Assembly: GCA_015680685.1 (NCBI GenBank)
Contig: MNCI01009412.1
Span: 1,174,421-1,238,420 of the forward strand
Reading direction: 5' to 3'
DNA: 64,000 nt
Source of the DNA: Gnetum montanum
Taxonomy: Eukaryota > Streptophyta > Gnetopsida > Gnetales > Gnetaceae
A program made the position numbers and the translations under genes. Positions 32,560 to 44,939 of the stretch are shown here, one piece after another (position 1 is the first letter of the stretch; the number at the start of each line of letters is the position of its first letter). The notes beneath the pieces are model-generated. The model ran no database searches. It was not told the origin of the DNA and saw only the letters and a list, made by a program, of their open reading frames with translations.

Positions 32560-35143
32560 GCTCAGCATTGTGTTTTTCTATTTTAGAGCCTACTTGACCT
32601 AAGTGAGAGAACTTAAGAGGTCCAGGACACCTTCCTATTTATTGCCTTTCTCCTCTTCCATTCGTCCCAGGAGACGAATTTTCCAAGGAGGGACAATTTT
32701 AGGTCTAGGATCAAACCCTTTCGAGTGAAGTGGTGATGACCATGCATGCATAGCAATGTTATCGTTTGGCAACAAGGACGTAGATGCAGATGGTAGGGGC
32801 ACAAACCTAGAAGTACCTGGGGCAGTACGTTCCATTGACACTTCGCCTGTCAAGTGCTCTTCTCTCTTCTTTGGATGAGAAGGCTGCGGTGTTGTCCTAT
32901 GCAGGGTGGGATCTGTTGAATGGCTTGGCACCCTGATGAATAATGGTGCTTGTGGTGTTAATGTGGTCAGTGGTGGTGCAATTTTGTTTACAAGCAGTGC
33001 AGGGGTGGATGTTCGAGGAGGGATTCTCAGGACAAACGGTTGCTATGGAGCTTGTTTAGCCGTTGGTGGTGTTGGTGCACTACACTAAGGCACACGAACC
33101 ACAAATAGCTGCTGGGGTAGTTTAGGATTACTGTCAACATCGATGGTGTTGATAATGTAACCAGTGTTGTTGGTGTTAGGTAGATCCATGTAGACGTGCA
33201 GAGATTGATTTTCAAGACGCGCTTTACTACTTTTGTCTAGAACCACTTTCCCTTCATCAATCATTCTTTGGATGTCGTTCTTTAACGCTAGGCAGTAATC
33301 CATGTCATGACCACACTATTGATGATAGTCACAGAACCGATCTAGCCTAAAATTCTTAGGAACTAGCGGCTCATTGGGCAAAGCCAAGGAGGGACTCCTA
33401 AGAAGTTTGTAGTACCGTTGATGTTTTTTGACTCCCTCCTCTAACATCTACTTGTGTTGGATATACCTCGCTCCCAGAAATTGCTTCAAAATTTCTAAAG
33501 GCTTGATAAGTAGCAGGGTATACTTAGAGCGATCTTTATACTCAAAGTTAGGCTTAGGTAGTGCAGATGTTTCAGGTTGTGATGTGGAAGCTTTAGCAGC
33601 ATTGCTTGGTGCAAGTGTGGGGTTAGTCGATGTAGTGGCCGCTTTCTTGCTGTTCTTGTTATTGTTAGGCTTGGCTTCATTTACCACAACGGCCATTGTG
33701 GCTATTGTAGCCTTGCCCTTATCCTTGTCCTTCTTTGTGAACGTGTTCTTGTATGCAACATAGGTTGGGTCTTTGCTTGCCTCGACTACGTCTTGTATGC
33801 TCTTGGTCTGGGTGAAAGCCTAACTAAGAGTCCATGGAGCGAGATAGTACAGTTTGGACTTGATGAAGTCATTCATTGCACCCTTAAAGATGGCCAACAG
33901 ATGAGCCTCCATGATAGACTCGAAGATCTCGTTAACGGTACCGCTCCACCATTGTATGAATTTCTGGACCAGCTCCAGTGGATCTTACTTCATGTTTACT
34001 AACTGATCCAGTGTAACCTCTGGTCTCAAGTTATATTTCAAATGCATTATGAACTGGGTCAAGAGCTCCTCTAGGGTTGAGATGGAGGAGCATGGAAGCG
34101 CGCAGTACTAGTCCAGGGCTTTTTCCATCAGAGACATAGTAAAGGCATAGATGATTGTGTGTGGCCATTATTGCAAAAGAAGGGACTTAGATCTAAATGT
34201 TACGAGATGCACGTTGGGATCACCCTCCCCATTGTATTTTGTAAAATGGAAAAGTAGCATCCCAAATTAGCATGGGGGCTAATGGGATCATCATGGTAGA
34301 AATCCATTACTTGTACCATGTCAAAACTGGTAGCCTTGAGGTGTTTGATTTCCTCAGTGAGAATCTAGATAAGTTGGAATTCTTGATCTAGACTCGAGGA
34401 TGATGCAGATGGTTGGGGAGCTGCAAGAGTAGCTCCCATCTGTGGTGTGACAAGGGCAGCAACAGGACCCATAGGCGATGCCATTGGGGTGGGCCCTATG
34501 AAAGGTGCTACCTATGTTGTCCATCACCTAGTAGGTGGTGCTATTGAGGCAACAACTACTAGTTGTGCCACGGGGTAGGCCGATTTTGTGTCCAGTGGGA
34601 TAGACCATAGTCTCATGGTTGGTTGTACTTTTTGAGGGACCTGGTACGTTTGGTGGCAAGTGTAGTGGAACATTTGTGATGGCTATGAAACAAGAGGATA
34701 AGTGAATGGGATCCATCATGTGGGTGGGACTGGGCCCGCCACTAATGGTGGGATAGATGTAGACATCGGAATGGATGAAAAAACTACATGCAACTACGAT
34801 GTAGGTACGGTGTGAATGTAGGGTAGGGTAGTTGTGATCGGTGCATGGTGCGATGCAGGAATGGATTGGAAAATAGTTTGTGAAGGGGTAGTGGCTGAGA
34901 ATGAGATAGGGGAATAGGCATGTTGATACACCAAGGGCATGGCATGGCTACCCATTGCTGATGAAATTATGGATTACAATGATGCAGATGTGATCATGAA
35001 GGGAACGGCGATAGAGAGTGGGTTTGTCTAGAAAGAAGGGGTAGGAGGAATGGTGGCAGGGTTGGTCTGACCCCCACCCTTGGATTGGGAATCCAGTTCC
35101 TCTTGCCCATCTTGGAATGCATCATCATGGTGAGACACCATGT
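32560..35143 (-). pseudogene. Gag of element B
   Basis: The likely start is the ATG at 35143-35141. The N-terminal third is rich in Pro, Ser and Thr. The capsid core lies around 34020-33780 (LVQKFIQWW, FKGAMNDFIKSKLYYLAP), followed by a Lys/Asn/Thr-rich hinge (33696-33448) and the segment MDYCLALKNDIQRMIDEGKV (33303 down), which is the usual end of Tat gag. Gag forms the particle that packages element RNA. Many stops, mostly TAG at Gln positions, and some frame changes occur. Confidence 0.7.
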
Positions 35144-35730
35144 CTCACAGCTCCCTAGACCTAGTGACCCCTATTAGCTAATCTATGAGCCACTGATGTG
35201 TTTGTGTCAAAGGAATGGAAATACCAAGAGTGGGAATAAATTCCTTCCCATTATAGTAAGTAAACTCAAAGCTGCATTTGTCTTTGAGTTCTTGTACATC
35301 TAAGGGTAGATTTTCCTAAACCTTAGCGCAGAGAAAGTTATATTTCTCATATTGTTGAGCCAAGCCCTCAGGTGCTTGATTTTGGATCTTGAGAGATTGG
35401 CATGGCCCCAGCACTGGGCTAAGTAAGTGCTCTACACCTATAATGTCCTGAACTAAGAGAGGAACCTTAATGTTAGAGGTGGTAACTACGGTGCTCAAGG
35501 AAATCATTTTCGTAAGGTTGAAAGGGTTTTCAAATGAGAAAACAAAGAGATTAAGCGGCGATCAGAGGCTTTCTGTCTTTCAGGATTCCAAGGGAACCAT
35601 CGAGGTAGCCGATCTCCACCACACGATGCATAAACAATCACAAAATGATGTCACATTTACGCTAGTGCATGATGGGTTACAAAAAGCATGCAGGACTACC
35701 GTTAAACATGGGAAAGACACCAAAAAGCCC
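35144..35730 (-). other. 5' untranslated leader of element B
   Basis: The region between the primer binding site and the presumed gag start. The + strand frame at 35470-35739 has no recognised motif and is taken as chance. Confidence 0.45.
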
Positions 35731-35744
35731 TCCTTCTAGCGCCA
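35731..35744 (-). promoter_or_regulatory. Primer binding site, element B
   Basis: On the element strand it reads TGGCGCTAGAAGGA, six bases after the 5' LTR end (35751). Similar TGGCGC-type sites are common in plant Tat elements. I cannot name the tRNA with certainty. Confidence 0.75.
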
Positions 35745-35750
35745 GAAAAC

Positions 35751-37478
35751 TATAGCGATCGAAAACGTCGGTGGCTGGAAAGACTGAGAGGTCATCGGGT
35801 GAATAGTTATAACCCTAGATCTGTGCAAGGGCCATACTAGATAAAATGGAAACGGGGCATCCTGAATGGTCTTGTTGATCAGACAGGGACTTAGTTGGTG
35901 TAACTTAACCTTTCATAAACATTGTTTTAAGTGTGAAACACGTGAAATCTAACTGATAATCAATAAATGCGATAATTAAGAAAATGATGCTGAACAACTA
36001 TGATAATGCAGAAATAATAGAGTAACAAGGATAAGAAAATGCACCACCACAAAGTTGCAGGTTTGATTCTCTTCTTTGCTTGAAAATTCATAATAAGTTA
36101 TACAGTGCTGGAGTTGCACAGAGAGTCCAGGAAAGACCGGAATTCTCGAAATGCCTCAACTATGTTTTTTTTTTCTATGAGTACAAGCCTAAGAGCCAAT
36201 AGTACAAAATTCCAAAAAGCAAAAAGGTAATTCCAAGTGCTAATGCTAAAAATGCCAACTACTAAAATTTTCCAACAAATTTCCAGTTTGCCAACTTGCC
36301 AACAGAATTCTCAATTTGCCAACCCTTTGAGCATTTTCTCATCAGGGTATTTATAGGGCCAAGAGCACACGAGAAATGAGGCTTGGATGACACGTGTCCT
36401 AGACCCACAAGATGTTGATGTGTCCATAGTGCATGGACATGCAAAGTCGGTCGTGCACTTGCTATGCTACAATCATGTTGTTCAAACTAGAGAATGCTGC
36501 CGTCAGGTGTGCAAACAATGCAAGCAAGAAATGAAGCACATTGGCGTAGCGTAGCTACTTACTATGTTGTGCTATGCTATGTGGCGTAGCACATTGGCAT
36601 AGCATAGCTACTTGCTATGTTGTGCTACGCTATGTAGCGTAGCATAATGTAGCCATCATATTGGAAAAAGAATTTGTGTTGAAATCAACTACATCTACTA
36701 GAAGCTTTGGTGCACGTTGGGTGAACTTTTGAAGCACTTCATTTCATTCTGCATCTTTTCTACGCTACATAGCATAGCATAGCATAGTAGTTGGCTTTAT
36801 TTGTGACTTGCTAAACTTGTTAAACTTGCATTTGAGACATCTTTTGCTGCTCTTGCTTTGTTGCTGCACTATGCTACGCCATGTAGTGTAGCATAGCTTA
36901 GTAGCTAATGTATCCTACTTTTGCTCAATTCACCACTTTCTAGTAAGATACTTTGCTAAAGGACTTGAAGTTGAACAAGGCAACTGGTTTTGGAGGTCGA
37001 AGTACTTGCTGAGTGCAATTGGAATCACTTGGTAAGCTAGGCATTTCTGATTTTCCTTTGCTACGCTGTGCTACACTGCATAGTGTAACATAGTGTAGCA
37101 CTTTTTTCTATAGTAGTTTGCATTTGATTACCTAAGCAACTGTCTTCTGAGGCCTACTACACTACATAGCATAGCATAGCGTAGCAAGCTTCTTCACTAG
37201 AAAACTTGCCAAACTGTTTTGCACATCCTAAGCACCATTGACATCTCTAAGCACAATTTCTGAGTAAACTATCAGCCGACTGAATTGTCCAGGTGGGCAG
37301 GCTAGAGAATCCATTGGGCCATCAACTCTGAAGGTAGAAAACTTGCCAGATTGGATAGTCTAAACTCAGAGCATTCATTTTCTGCCAAACTACCATGACC
37401 TCGTACTTGTGGAGATCCCTTGCTTGAATTCCCAGACCCTGGTGAAGCAAGAGGGTCTCGAAATTTTATGGTGTTTTA
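35751..37478 (-). mobile_element. 5' LTR of element B
   Basis: Colinear with 14930-16659. Contains CACGTG (36391-36396) within GACACGTGTC, the TATA box TATAAATA on the - strand (about 36355-36348), and clusters of GCTACGCTATGTAGCGTAGC-like palindromic words (36540-36660, 36760-36790, 36865-36905, 37055-37105, 37155-37190). The outermost base pair is decayed (TAAAACACC instead of TGAAACACC). Confidence 0.8.
36345..36398 (-). promoter_or_regulatory. Promoter in 5' LTR of B (TATA box and G-box)
   Basis: The G-box with ABRE core (ACGTGTC) lies about 36 bases upstream of TATAAATA on the - strand, the same order and spacing as in the LTR of element A. Confidence 0.6.
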
Positions 37479-39290
37479 GTGTTTACTGCAAAGTGCTCTT
37501 GCATGTTGGAAAATGCTTGCAAAGTGTTGTTTTTGCCAAAGTGGTCAAACTAGATTAGGGTACTTACATGTGGTTTATATAGTATGCAATTGGCTATTTT
37601 GGGTCTTGCACATCACTGACATGATTGTTGATAGATTGGTGTTACTTTGTAGGTGTCAACGATCATCTATCTTTAGTGTAGTTACCATTTATAGTAATTT
37701 TGAAATACTATAGCAACAAAACTTCATTTTTTTACTATAAATAGTAAACAGACTCATGTGACTACATTGGTACCATCCTTACAATGTTGACCATCTCAAC
37801 TATGTTGAATCTTCTTTAAAATGTGATCAACTCCATCTTTAGAAAATTCTACATATTTTTTCGTTCTATTGTTCCATTGATGTCATTGATCAATTGTTCC
37901 ATTGATGTCACTGCTCTATTGTTCCATTGATGTCATTGCTACTAAACACTTGGGATGACTATGCTTATCATTGTTGGGAAAATGGAAATGGAAAATCCCA
38001 ACAATTCCAATGCTACATCTTTCCTAAGTTTTGGTTATGATTACACTCAATTGAAAATGAGAAATCCCATCAATTCCATCTACACTTGGGGGCTAGATGG
38101 TTCCAGCGTACTAGAGGATATACCCCCATAAAAACTGATGAAAATGCCAATTTTGGCCATTTCCAAGTTATTTTTAGCCTTTCAAAGCCCAAATATAAAC
38201 ATGACATACCTTTTTCCACTTGGAAAGTAAGGCAGTAACAACTTTTGAGGCATTTTTAACCCCAAAAAATTCAAGTATGCAAGATCACAACTCATGGAAC
38301 ATAAATCTTACATTTACAATGAATCCTTGACTGAAGTCAGAAAATGAAGGTCATAACATGAATTTTTGGTTGTGTTTTAATTAATGCATTAGTTATCAGT
38401 AGAGGGATTGCAAATTTAGAAAATGAAAAGAAATTTTCTAAAGGCTAAATAGTTATCTAATAATTTATAGTTATATGTGGAGAACATGAGGCAATTATAA
38501 CTTTAAATCTTGTAATCATTGTAACTACCAGAGACTACTATATAAAGCCCAGAGAAGATTTTTTTGAATAATCATTGAAGGGCAAAGCTAGGATGAACAA
38601 ACTTTAGGATATTTGTACAATGATATTCTCAATTGAAATTTAATATAACTCATTTATTTTTATTTAGTAGTTATTTTTATTTTCCTACTTTATCATAGTT
38701 GTTTAACTAGTAGTCAAGATCATAGGATACCTTGCAGCTCATTTCTTGGAATTTTTTCATTGCTTGTTTGAGCTAAGTGTTAGTATTTTTTGGTATTATT
38801 GATTGATTCAAATAGCTTTAATTTCCAAAGTGTTTACTCATGTTAATATTATCTCATCTCAATGTTTAAGATCTTATCTAATTTGATTGTTATACTTCTT
38901 AAAATCCATTGAATCATGCTTTGTTCCTAGTTTCTTCATAGAATTTTCTTTCTCTAAAAGATTGATAATAGAACTATTAAATTGCACTTAAGCATTATAT
39001 GAAAGGATGATTAGTATAGGTATCATATGATCAAGATTATGTGGACTACATAGCCTTAATATAGCTGGAAATTTGTTTTCTTACTAAATAGAGTAAAAAG
39101 GGGTTAAATCATTTCATAAAACTATAATTTGCTATTAAACTTCAAAAATTGAATTTTGTAAAATTTACAATAAATGTTATCCCAAACACATAGTTCTTTG
39201 CAACTACTCAGTTTATTTGGAGGTATCTAGGCCTTGGTGTTTCCAAAAACTAGCAAATGCCTAAGCCTAAATTTTTAAAAGAGTTATTAG
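37479..39290 (+). mobile_element. LTR-like segment upstream of chromovirus fragments
   Basis: The + strand has a TATA box (CTATATAAAG, 38538-38547) and, about 700 bases on, a stretch (39202-39270) repeated in inverted orientation at 22595-22664. I interpret it as part of an LTR whose 3' end is near 39270. Its left end is unknown and part of 37479-37980 may belong to another element. No coding sequence is recognised. Confidence 0.35.
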
Positions 39291-39539
39291 CCCTATGATT
39301 TTTATTACAAGGAGAAGATAAATGTTGGTATTAATTGAAGGTTTTCCTACCATTTTTTTCATTTATTACTAGGGAAGAAACAAAGAAATAGTAATAATCC
39401 AAAGTTATTACCAACACTAAGTTCACAAGTAATTTTTGGAGGTCCCTTTAAAAAATTTTGGGGATAAATTTGAATTTTTCTAGTTCATATCATACATAAT
39501 TTGATGTTAGATAGGGGTGGTAAATAAATCCTTACTAAG

Positions 39540-40300
39540 CATATTGAGATGTTTGTGTGATGGACAACCAAATAAGTAGAAAAACTTGTTATGTCATGCT
39601 AAGTTTTTATATAATAATGCTTTTCATGATGCTATTGGTAAAAGCCTAGTTAAGGTGAACTATGAGTTTTTTTCAAAGATAGTGGACACTTTAAAGAACT
39701 TTGATGGTGAAGCTCAACTTAGGGTTGATTTTTTGCAAGAGATGAGGAATCTTCATGCTCTAGCAAAATCAACTCTAGAGAAAAGGTTGAAGAGAGAGTC
39801 CCAAAGAGAAATGAGGGCAAGCAAAAGCTTACTTTTATTATTGGTGACTTTGTTTATATGTACATAAAAAAGTAGTTGATCGGTGTTAACTTCTCTAAAT
39901 TGAAAGCTAAGAAGATGGGGCCTTTTAAAATCAAGGCTAAGGGCAATGATAATGCTTTTGAGATTGATTTTCCAAATGATGTTGGTATGTCTTTTGTTTT
40001 TAATGTTTCAAATCTGATGTACTATCATGAACCAACTAATGAAAAGACCATACAGAAGAGCATCAATGAGTTAAAGAGGGCTATTGATTAGTCCAAGCAT
40101 TCAATGAAGAGGAAGATAATTGTACTCAAGAGAAGGAAAGCTTCTAGTACTCAAGGAATCAAGAGGCATGAGTACTTAATCCATTGGTAGGATTAATCCA
40201 CTACTGATGTTGTATGGATCCATGAGACCAAACTTCATCAGTGGAAGATCACTTTAACCCCTACTCCCTTGTTCACTTGAGTTAACTTTTTGAAGGGTGG
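39540..40300 (+). pseudogene. Chromovirus integrase C-terminus with chromodomain (copy 1)
   Basis: The first frame (39586-39867) has FLYNNAFHDAIGKS, the end of the integrase core, then DFLQEMRNLHALAKSTLEKR. The second (39876-40091) has SKLKAKKMGPFKIKAKGNDN and FNVSNLMYYHEP, the GPF/Y module. Near 40150-40235 follows a decayed chromodomain with HEYLIHW and WIHETKL. Such chromodomains guide integration to chromatin marks. The rest of pol is absent upstream, so this is a deleted fragment. Confidence 0.75.
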
Positions 40301-40389
40301 AAGAGATAGTGTAGGGACATCTCTTCTAATTTCCTTGTCCTTTCCTACATGTATGTTTTCCAGATTTTGAACTTGAATAAGTCATCCTA

Positions 40390-40640
40390 GAAGGCTAAGA
40401 AACATCTTGGTTAAGATCTAGGGGTAAATATAGACTTCTAGAAGTCAAAGAAAATGTCTTACTAAAAGTGTAGATGTCTTATGCATTTTTTCTATTGAGA
40501 AGATGTCTTGGAAGAGATGTCTTCCCAAACCTAGAGACATCTTGGGTAAGATGTCTTGCCATAAAAGAAGATGTCTTTAGCTAGGAGAAAACATCTCTCA
40601 AAAATAATAAATGTCTTCCCCAAGGGCTAGGTTAACATGT
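40390..40640. repeat. Cluster of AAGATGTCTT-like words
   Basis: At least ten copies of GATGTCTT or AGACATCT in both orientations. The same word is clustered at 8570-9005 in the unrelated gag-only element. Confidence 0.6.
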
Positions 40641-40739
40641 GATATTTACAAGTGATTTTTGAAGATCAGAATGAACATTTTTAGGTACCAAGTTGTTCTT
40701 TTCTAGTATCTAACATCAACAAATTGATAGATAAATAAA

Positions 40740-41500
40740 TACTATGAATAAATCATTTCTCAACATTTTAAGATATCTTTATGAAGATCAATCAAATAGG
40801 TGGAAAAATATCTTGAATATTTTGAATTTAGCTATAACTCTTATCATTATAGAACTATTAAAATTTCATTTATGATAAATTCTGACTATTCTTCTAAAAT
40901 GGCAAATGCTTTGAGAACATTCAATTTTTGTGCTCATGTCACTTCAGATTTTGTGCAAAGCATGCAAGACTTCCACAAGCAAGTGAAGGCAAAGCTAGAA
41001 AGCAAGATAAAAGAGGTTTGTACTAGGTAGTATTTAGGTGAAAATAAGATGAAATTTGAAGCTAATAACTATGTTTTGCTTCATTTAGGCAAGAAGAGAC
41101 TAAAAAATATGAAATACTCCAAGATCAAATCAAGGGTAATTGGTCCATTTTAGATTAGGTCCAAGATACATGATAATGCCTATGAACTTGATATCAATAA
41201 TAAATTTCCTTTTTCTTATGTTTTAAATGTTTTAAACCGAAATCCATATCATGGAAAGGTATTTTCATCAGTCTAAATGATAGCAAGAAGGTTGTCAAAT
41301 ATGCAATTTAGATGCCACTTAAAGCACATCAAGGAGGTAATTATTTTAAAAGGAAGAAAGACTATTGGAAGAAGAGGGATAAGGAGACATGAGTATCTAA
41401 TTCATTGCGCTGATGAGAAACCAATAAATGCATAATGGATTCATGAAAGTAATTTTAATATGTGGGGATTTGTTGTCATTCTAAATATAAAATCCACTTG
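40740..41500 (+). pseudogene. Chromovirus integrase C-terminus with chromodomain (copy 2)
   Basis: A second, diverged copy of the same domains: EKYLEYFEFSYNS (integrase core end) at 40800, SKIKSRVIGPF near 41125, DNAYELDINNKF near 41170, and RRHEYLIHC and WIHESNF near 41380-41450. A frameshift lies near 40850. Two integrase ends in the same direction 1.1 kb apart suggest an internal tandem duplication or two deleted elements side by side. Confidence 0.7.
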
Positions 41501-43657
41501 AGTCCAACTAACTTTTTTAAGGATGAGGGAGATGAACATCAACCCATCTTTTTTATGTATTCTTCATCTTCAATGTCCATAGGAATGATAGAAGTCAAAT
41601 AATTATATTTAATTTCATTTTTTTAATCATTTGTAATATTTTTATAGGTCAATCAGGTAGCTATGATGCCATTTTAAGTTGTAGAAGGCTATAATCTGCA
41701 ACTTTGAGTCATGGTATGTCCTAGTTAGTTATCCAAAGGTAAATCTCTCATGTTTCATGTTCTTCAATAAAGTGTGAAACAAATGAAATTTTGGAAGATT
41801 ATACTTAGAAATTATGAGCCAAAGTATTTTCATAGTAGATGAGATGCAAGCTAATGTTATTCACAATCTAATTGTAATCCTAGAAGAAATAGTGACTAGA
41901 AAATATCAAGGTTTACTAGTGCAAATAGCTACAAGTTGCAATCCCATCACAGTCTCTTAGATGTAAGTTGCTATGACCTACAAGAGCTTATAACCTAGAG
42001 AAAAAATAAAATTTTAAAAGATAAGAAATCCAAGACATAAATAAATGGTCACCTAAGGCTATTTAAAGATGAGGGATACTTCTAAAGGTTTTGGGACCTA
42101 TCTACCATACCATTGAATGCTTTTGAGATGAGTAGAGTTCCTCAATTATTGGATCTCTTATTGTTGCTTACCTTGAGTATTTTTCTTAATAATTTTAATG
42201 GTTCTTGTTTCAAATTCTTGATTATATTATACTTCTAACATTTGCACATCGATTTTGGAATGCAATAAAGAATTGTTTTCTTGTTTATGCTTTATTTACT
42301 TTTGATTTCATTAAAGTTAATTTTTAAGGAAAATTGAATACTTCTTCTACTTGGGTTTACATCAAAAAGAATCACTTACTACTATGTTGAAAATGTGACA
42401 TTCCTATGTAATTAAATAATTATAAATACAAATGACCAACCATATTTATTGTACAATTTGATTACCTAGTAGAAAAAAATTTCAATATGATTTTGCAAAT
42501 TAGAGAATAGTCAACAAGTACACATAGCATGGATTTAAGTCAATTAGATGAAATCTCATTTGAATAAAATATATGATATTGATTCTTCTCTATTGCAACA
42601 CTTTAACTTAAAATAGATTTGCTACTTTATGTATTTAATTTATCTTATTTTCTAGCATATTGATTTATGTTATAATATATTATAAATATTTGAAAAGTAA
42701 TCTTGACCAAATCTCAAGCATAGATGTGCATTCTCTTGGTAAACATGATAGATATATCACTTGTCCCACAATACTTGAGAATTCTAGCAGTGGATATATA
42801 AGTCTAGAATATGATGATAGATTAAAGATCATATACTTCTTGCTCTTAGGCTAAACTAAGATTTATTTTTATTTTTAAAAAAAATTACTTTATTAATTAT
42901 ATTTCTTATTTTATCGCTTTGCTTAGTCATGTTTGTAACAACAACATCTATTACACTCCTCACCTAGGATAAGCCATATCAACAAAAAGGTCACTACTTG
43001 TTTAGATGAAAAGAAAGAAACTTGCAATCACCTAACAAAAAGACTAAATGCTATTTTTAGTCTATCCATAGATTAGAATATGGTCTACTATGATACTTGT
43101 AGATCATATGATGAAGTCTTTAGCATACTCACCACTCATCCACTTATTATTTTTTGTTACATAATTAGCATTATTCTTACATATTTTACTTCAGGTAACA
43201 ACTTCTTTGAGATCTATCTTTAATTCTATTAATAAAATTTTCAATGTTAGTTATAGTGATTATAAATATTTTAGTGTACCATAGAATAAATATTGATCAC
43301 TTAAAGGGTATATGAATCTATTTTTTATAAGTTCAAGCCATATTTGGTCAAAAACAATTATGAAATCTTTTGAAGATAATGAAACTTGGAAAGTTTTATT
43401 TAAATATTACTTTATTAATGGAAAGTTTTCTCGTTATTAAGATAGGTAAGAAATACATCAGAGTAACATGATTTTCTCTTATGTTAAAATCCAAATTAAA
43501 GGCTTTATGTTTTCTAGCAAATATTGAAATGTTAACATAAGGTCAAAATAAATCTTTCTTAGAAGCCTAATGGAAATTAGGATTGATAATATCTAGATTT
43601 ACTATATGTAGTGATATCTAACCTTTAGTATTAATGATAAAATTTTAGTGGTGTTTC
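41501..43657 (-). mobile_element. AT-rich region including the 3' LTR of element C
   Basis: The LTR of element C must end (in + coordinates) at 43658, because a polypurine tract follows. The other LTR boundary cannot be placed: I found no copy of the expected GTCGGTGGCTGG-like end. The distal part (about 41501-42400) may belong to the chromovirus fragment. No gene is seen. Confidence 0.35.
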
Positions 43658-43726
43658 ATTGGCCTCTCTTTATTAGTGTTTGGAGGATTGACCTAAGAGG
43701 CACTGACAAAAAATACAAAACACCAC
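43648..43726 (-). other. Polypurine-tract hairpin of element C
   Basis: The outer arms GTGGTGTTT / AAACACCAC pair over 9 bp. The inner arms (TGTCAGTG.. / ..CACTAATA on the element strand) pair over about six consecutive bases with flanking mismatches. The layout matches elements A and B. Confidence 0.65.
43659..43674 (-). promoter_or_regulatory. Polypurine tract, element C
   Basis: The - strand reads AATAAAGAGAGGCCAA directly before the LTR start TGAAACACCAC. Confidence 0.75.
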
Positions 43727-44640
43727 TATAGGTCCATCACCAGTGTTCCCTCTTCATGCTTGATCAAGTTATGTTGAACAATGTCAAAGAGTGCTCATGA
43801 TGATGAAGTAAGTTTGCAATGATGACATGGGAATGAGGTCATAGGAAAATGGTCATGGAGGCTAACAATGCATTTCCATGTTTTGACACCATGGCTACAG
43901 CATGGCATTCATAAGTAGATTAGGAAATTAATGTTATGCACTTCACATTTAGAAATGTGATTCACTTGGAAAATTCATTTTAGAAACCAACACTTTGCTT
44001 GAAGTGTTTTTCAGCCATTGGGCTCCTCCCTTGTATTCAAAGCCACTAGTCTTTAGTGGTCATCTAGGTTGGTAATCTCCATCTTTTTTTTGCTTTTTTT
44101 TTCTTGTAAGGTGATACCTTCATTGGATTTCTTTTCCCAAACTAATTAGATCTAGTTTTCCAATTGAGTGAGTTGCATTACACTCAATGGACTTGGAGGT
44201 TATCCCCCTAAACAAGATATATTATGTAGGATGGACTTAGTGATTTTTCACTAGATGAGATGTGTTACATGCAACTGGACTTAGAGGTAGAGCATGACAA
44301 AGGGATGTCATATGGCCATAAATGCATGAATGTTAGACATTTGTTAACATTGTCACTCAAGGCATGGAAATTCATAATCAGGCTACGAGGCTAGGCTCAA
44401 GGATAGGTGCTAAATGGAGGATAATGGTATAAGCACTCTTGACACAATAGGATAAACCCACTAAATCTTGCACATTGAGGTTGCATAGTGACTTGCTAGT
44501 GTGATGGATTACACCTTTACAATGGATCCAGACTTCATCCTTCAAACATAACTTTAAGAGAATAAGAAAACCAAGCAAACAAAGCATACATTACAATGCA
44601 TATAGCTCACATAGCATGATGAGATAACAAACAAAATAAG
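43727..44640 (-). other. 3' noncoding block of element C
   Basis: Homologous to 1889-2640 in A1. A segment of about 90-100 bp (TTGCATTACACTCAATGGAC... and TGTTACATGCAACTGGAC...) is present twice near 44185 and 44257, but once in A1. No coding sequence. Confidence 0.55.
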
Positions 44641-44649
44641 AGCTACCAA

Positions 44650-44880
44650 GGATACCAAAGTTACCAGTTTAAGATCATGGAGGGCCTAAGAAACCATTTT
44701 AAGGCCTTAGTAGGCTACATTGCCACTTTAAAACCCTAGAATGCCATGTTTCCAGTTTAAAGCACTTGCAATCTATGTTTCTAGTTTAAGTTCATAGCAA
44801 ACCGTATTACCTGTTCAAGTCCTTGATAGGTCATATTGCTAGTTTAAGGCCTCAACAGACCATCAAAAGTTTCATGTAGG
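44650..44880 (-). repeat. Palindrome-bearing array downstream of INT, element C
   Basis: About seven decayed units of about 30 bp starting CAGTTTAAG or CTAGTTTAAG: GGCC-TTAGTA-GGCT, GTTC-ATAGCA-AACC, GGCC-TCAACA-GACC. It occupies the same place as 18035-18440 in B. Confidence 0.65.
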
Positions 44881-44939
44881 TTCACTTATTACTGGTTGTA
44901 AGTATTGTTGCAAGCTACATGTAATATGGCTTTAAATAG

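Larger units (their letters stand above)
14930..37478 (-). mobile_element. Tat-type gypsy element B, 22.5 kb, with both LTRs
   Basis: LTRs of nearly equal length lie at 14930-16659 (3') and 35751-37478 (5'). A primer binding site (35744-35731) and a polypurine tract (16675-16660) lie in the right places. Order on the - strand: gag, PR, palindromic array, a gene on the opposite strand, captured and inserted DNA, array, RT, RNase H, second (archaeal-type) RNase H, INT, array. The second RNase H marks the Tat lineage. Coding parts carry many stops. No clear target-site duplication is visible (flanks AAGGT and GTGTT). Confidence 0.8.
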
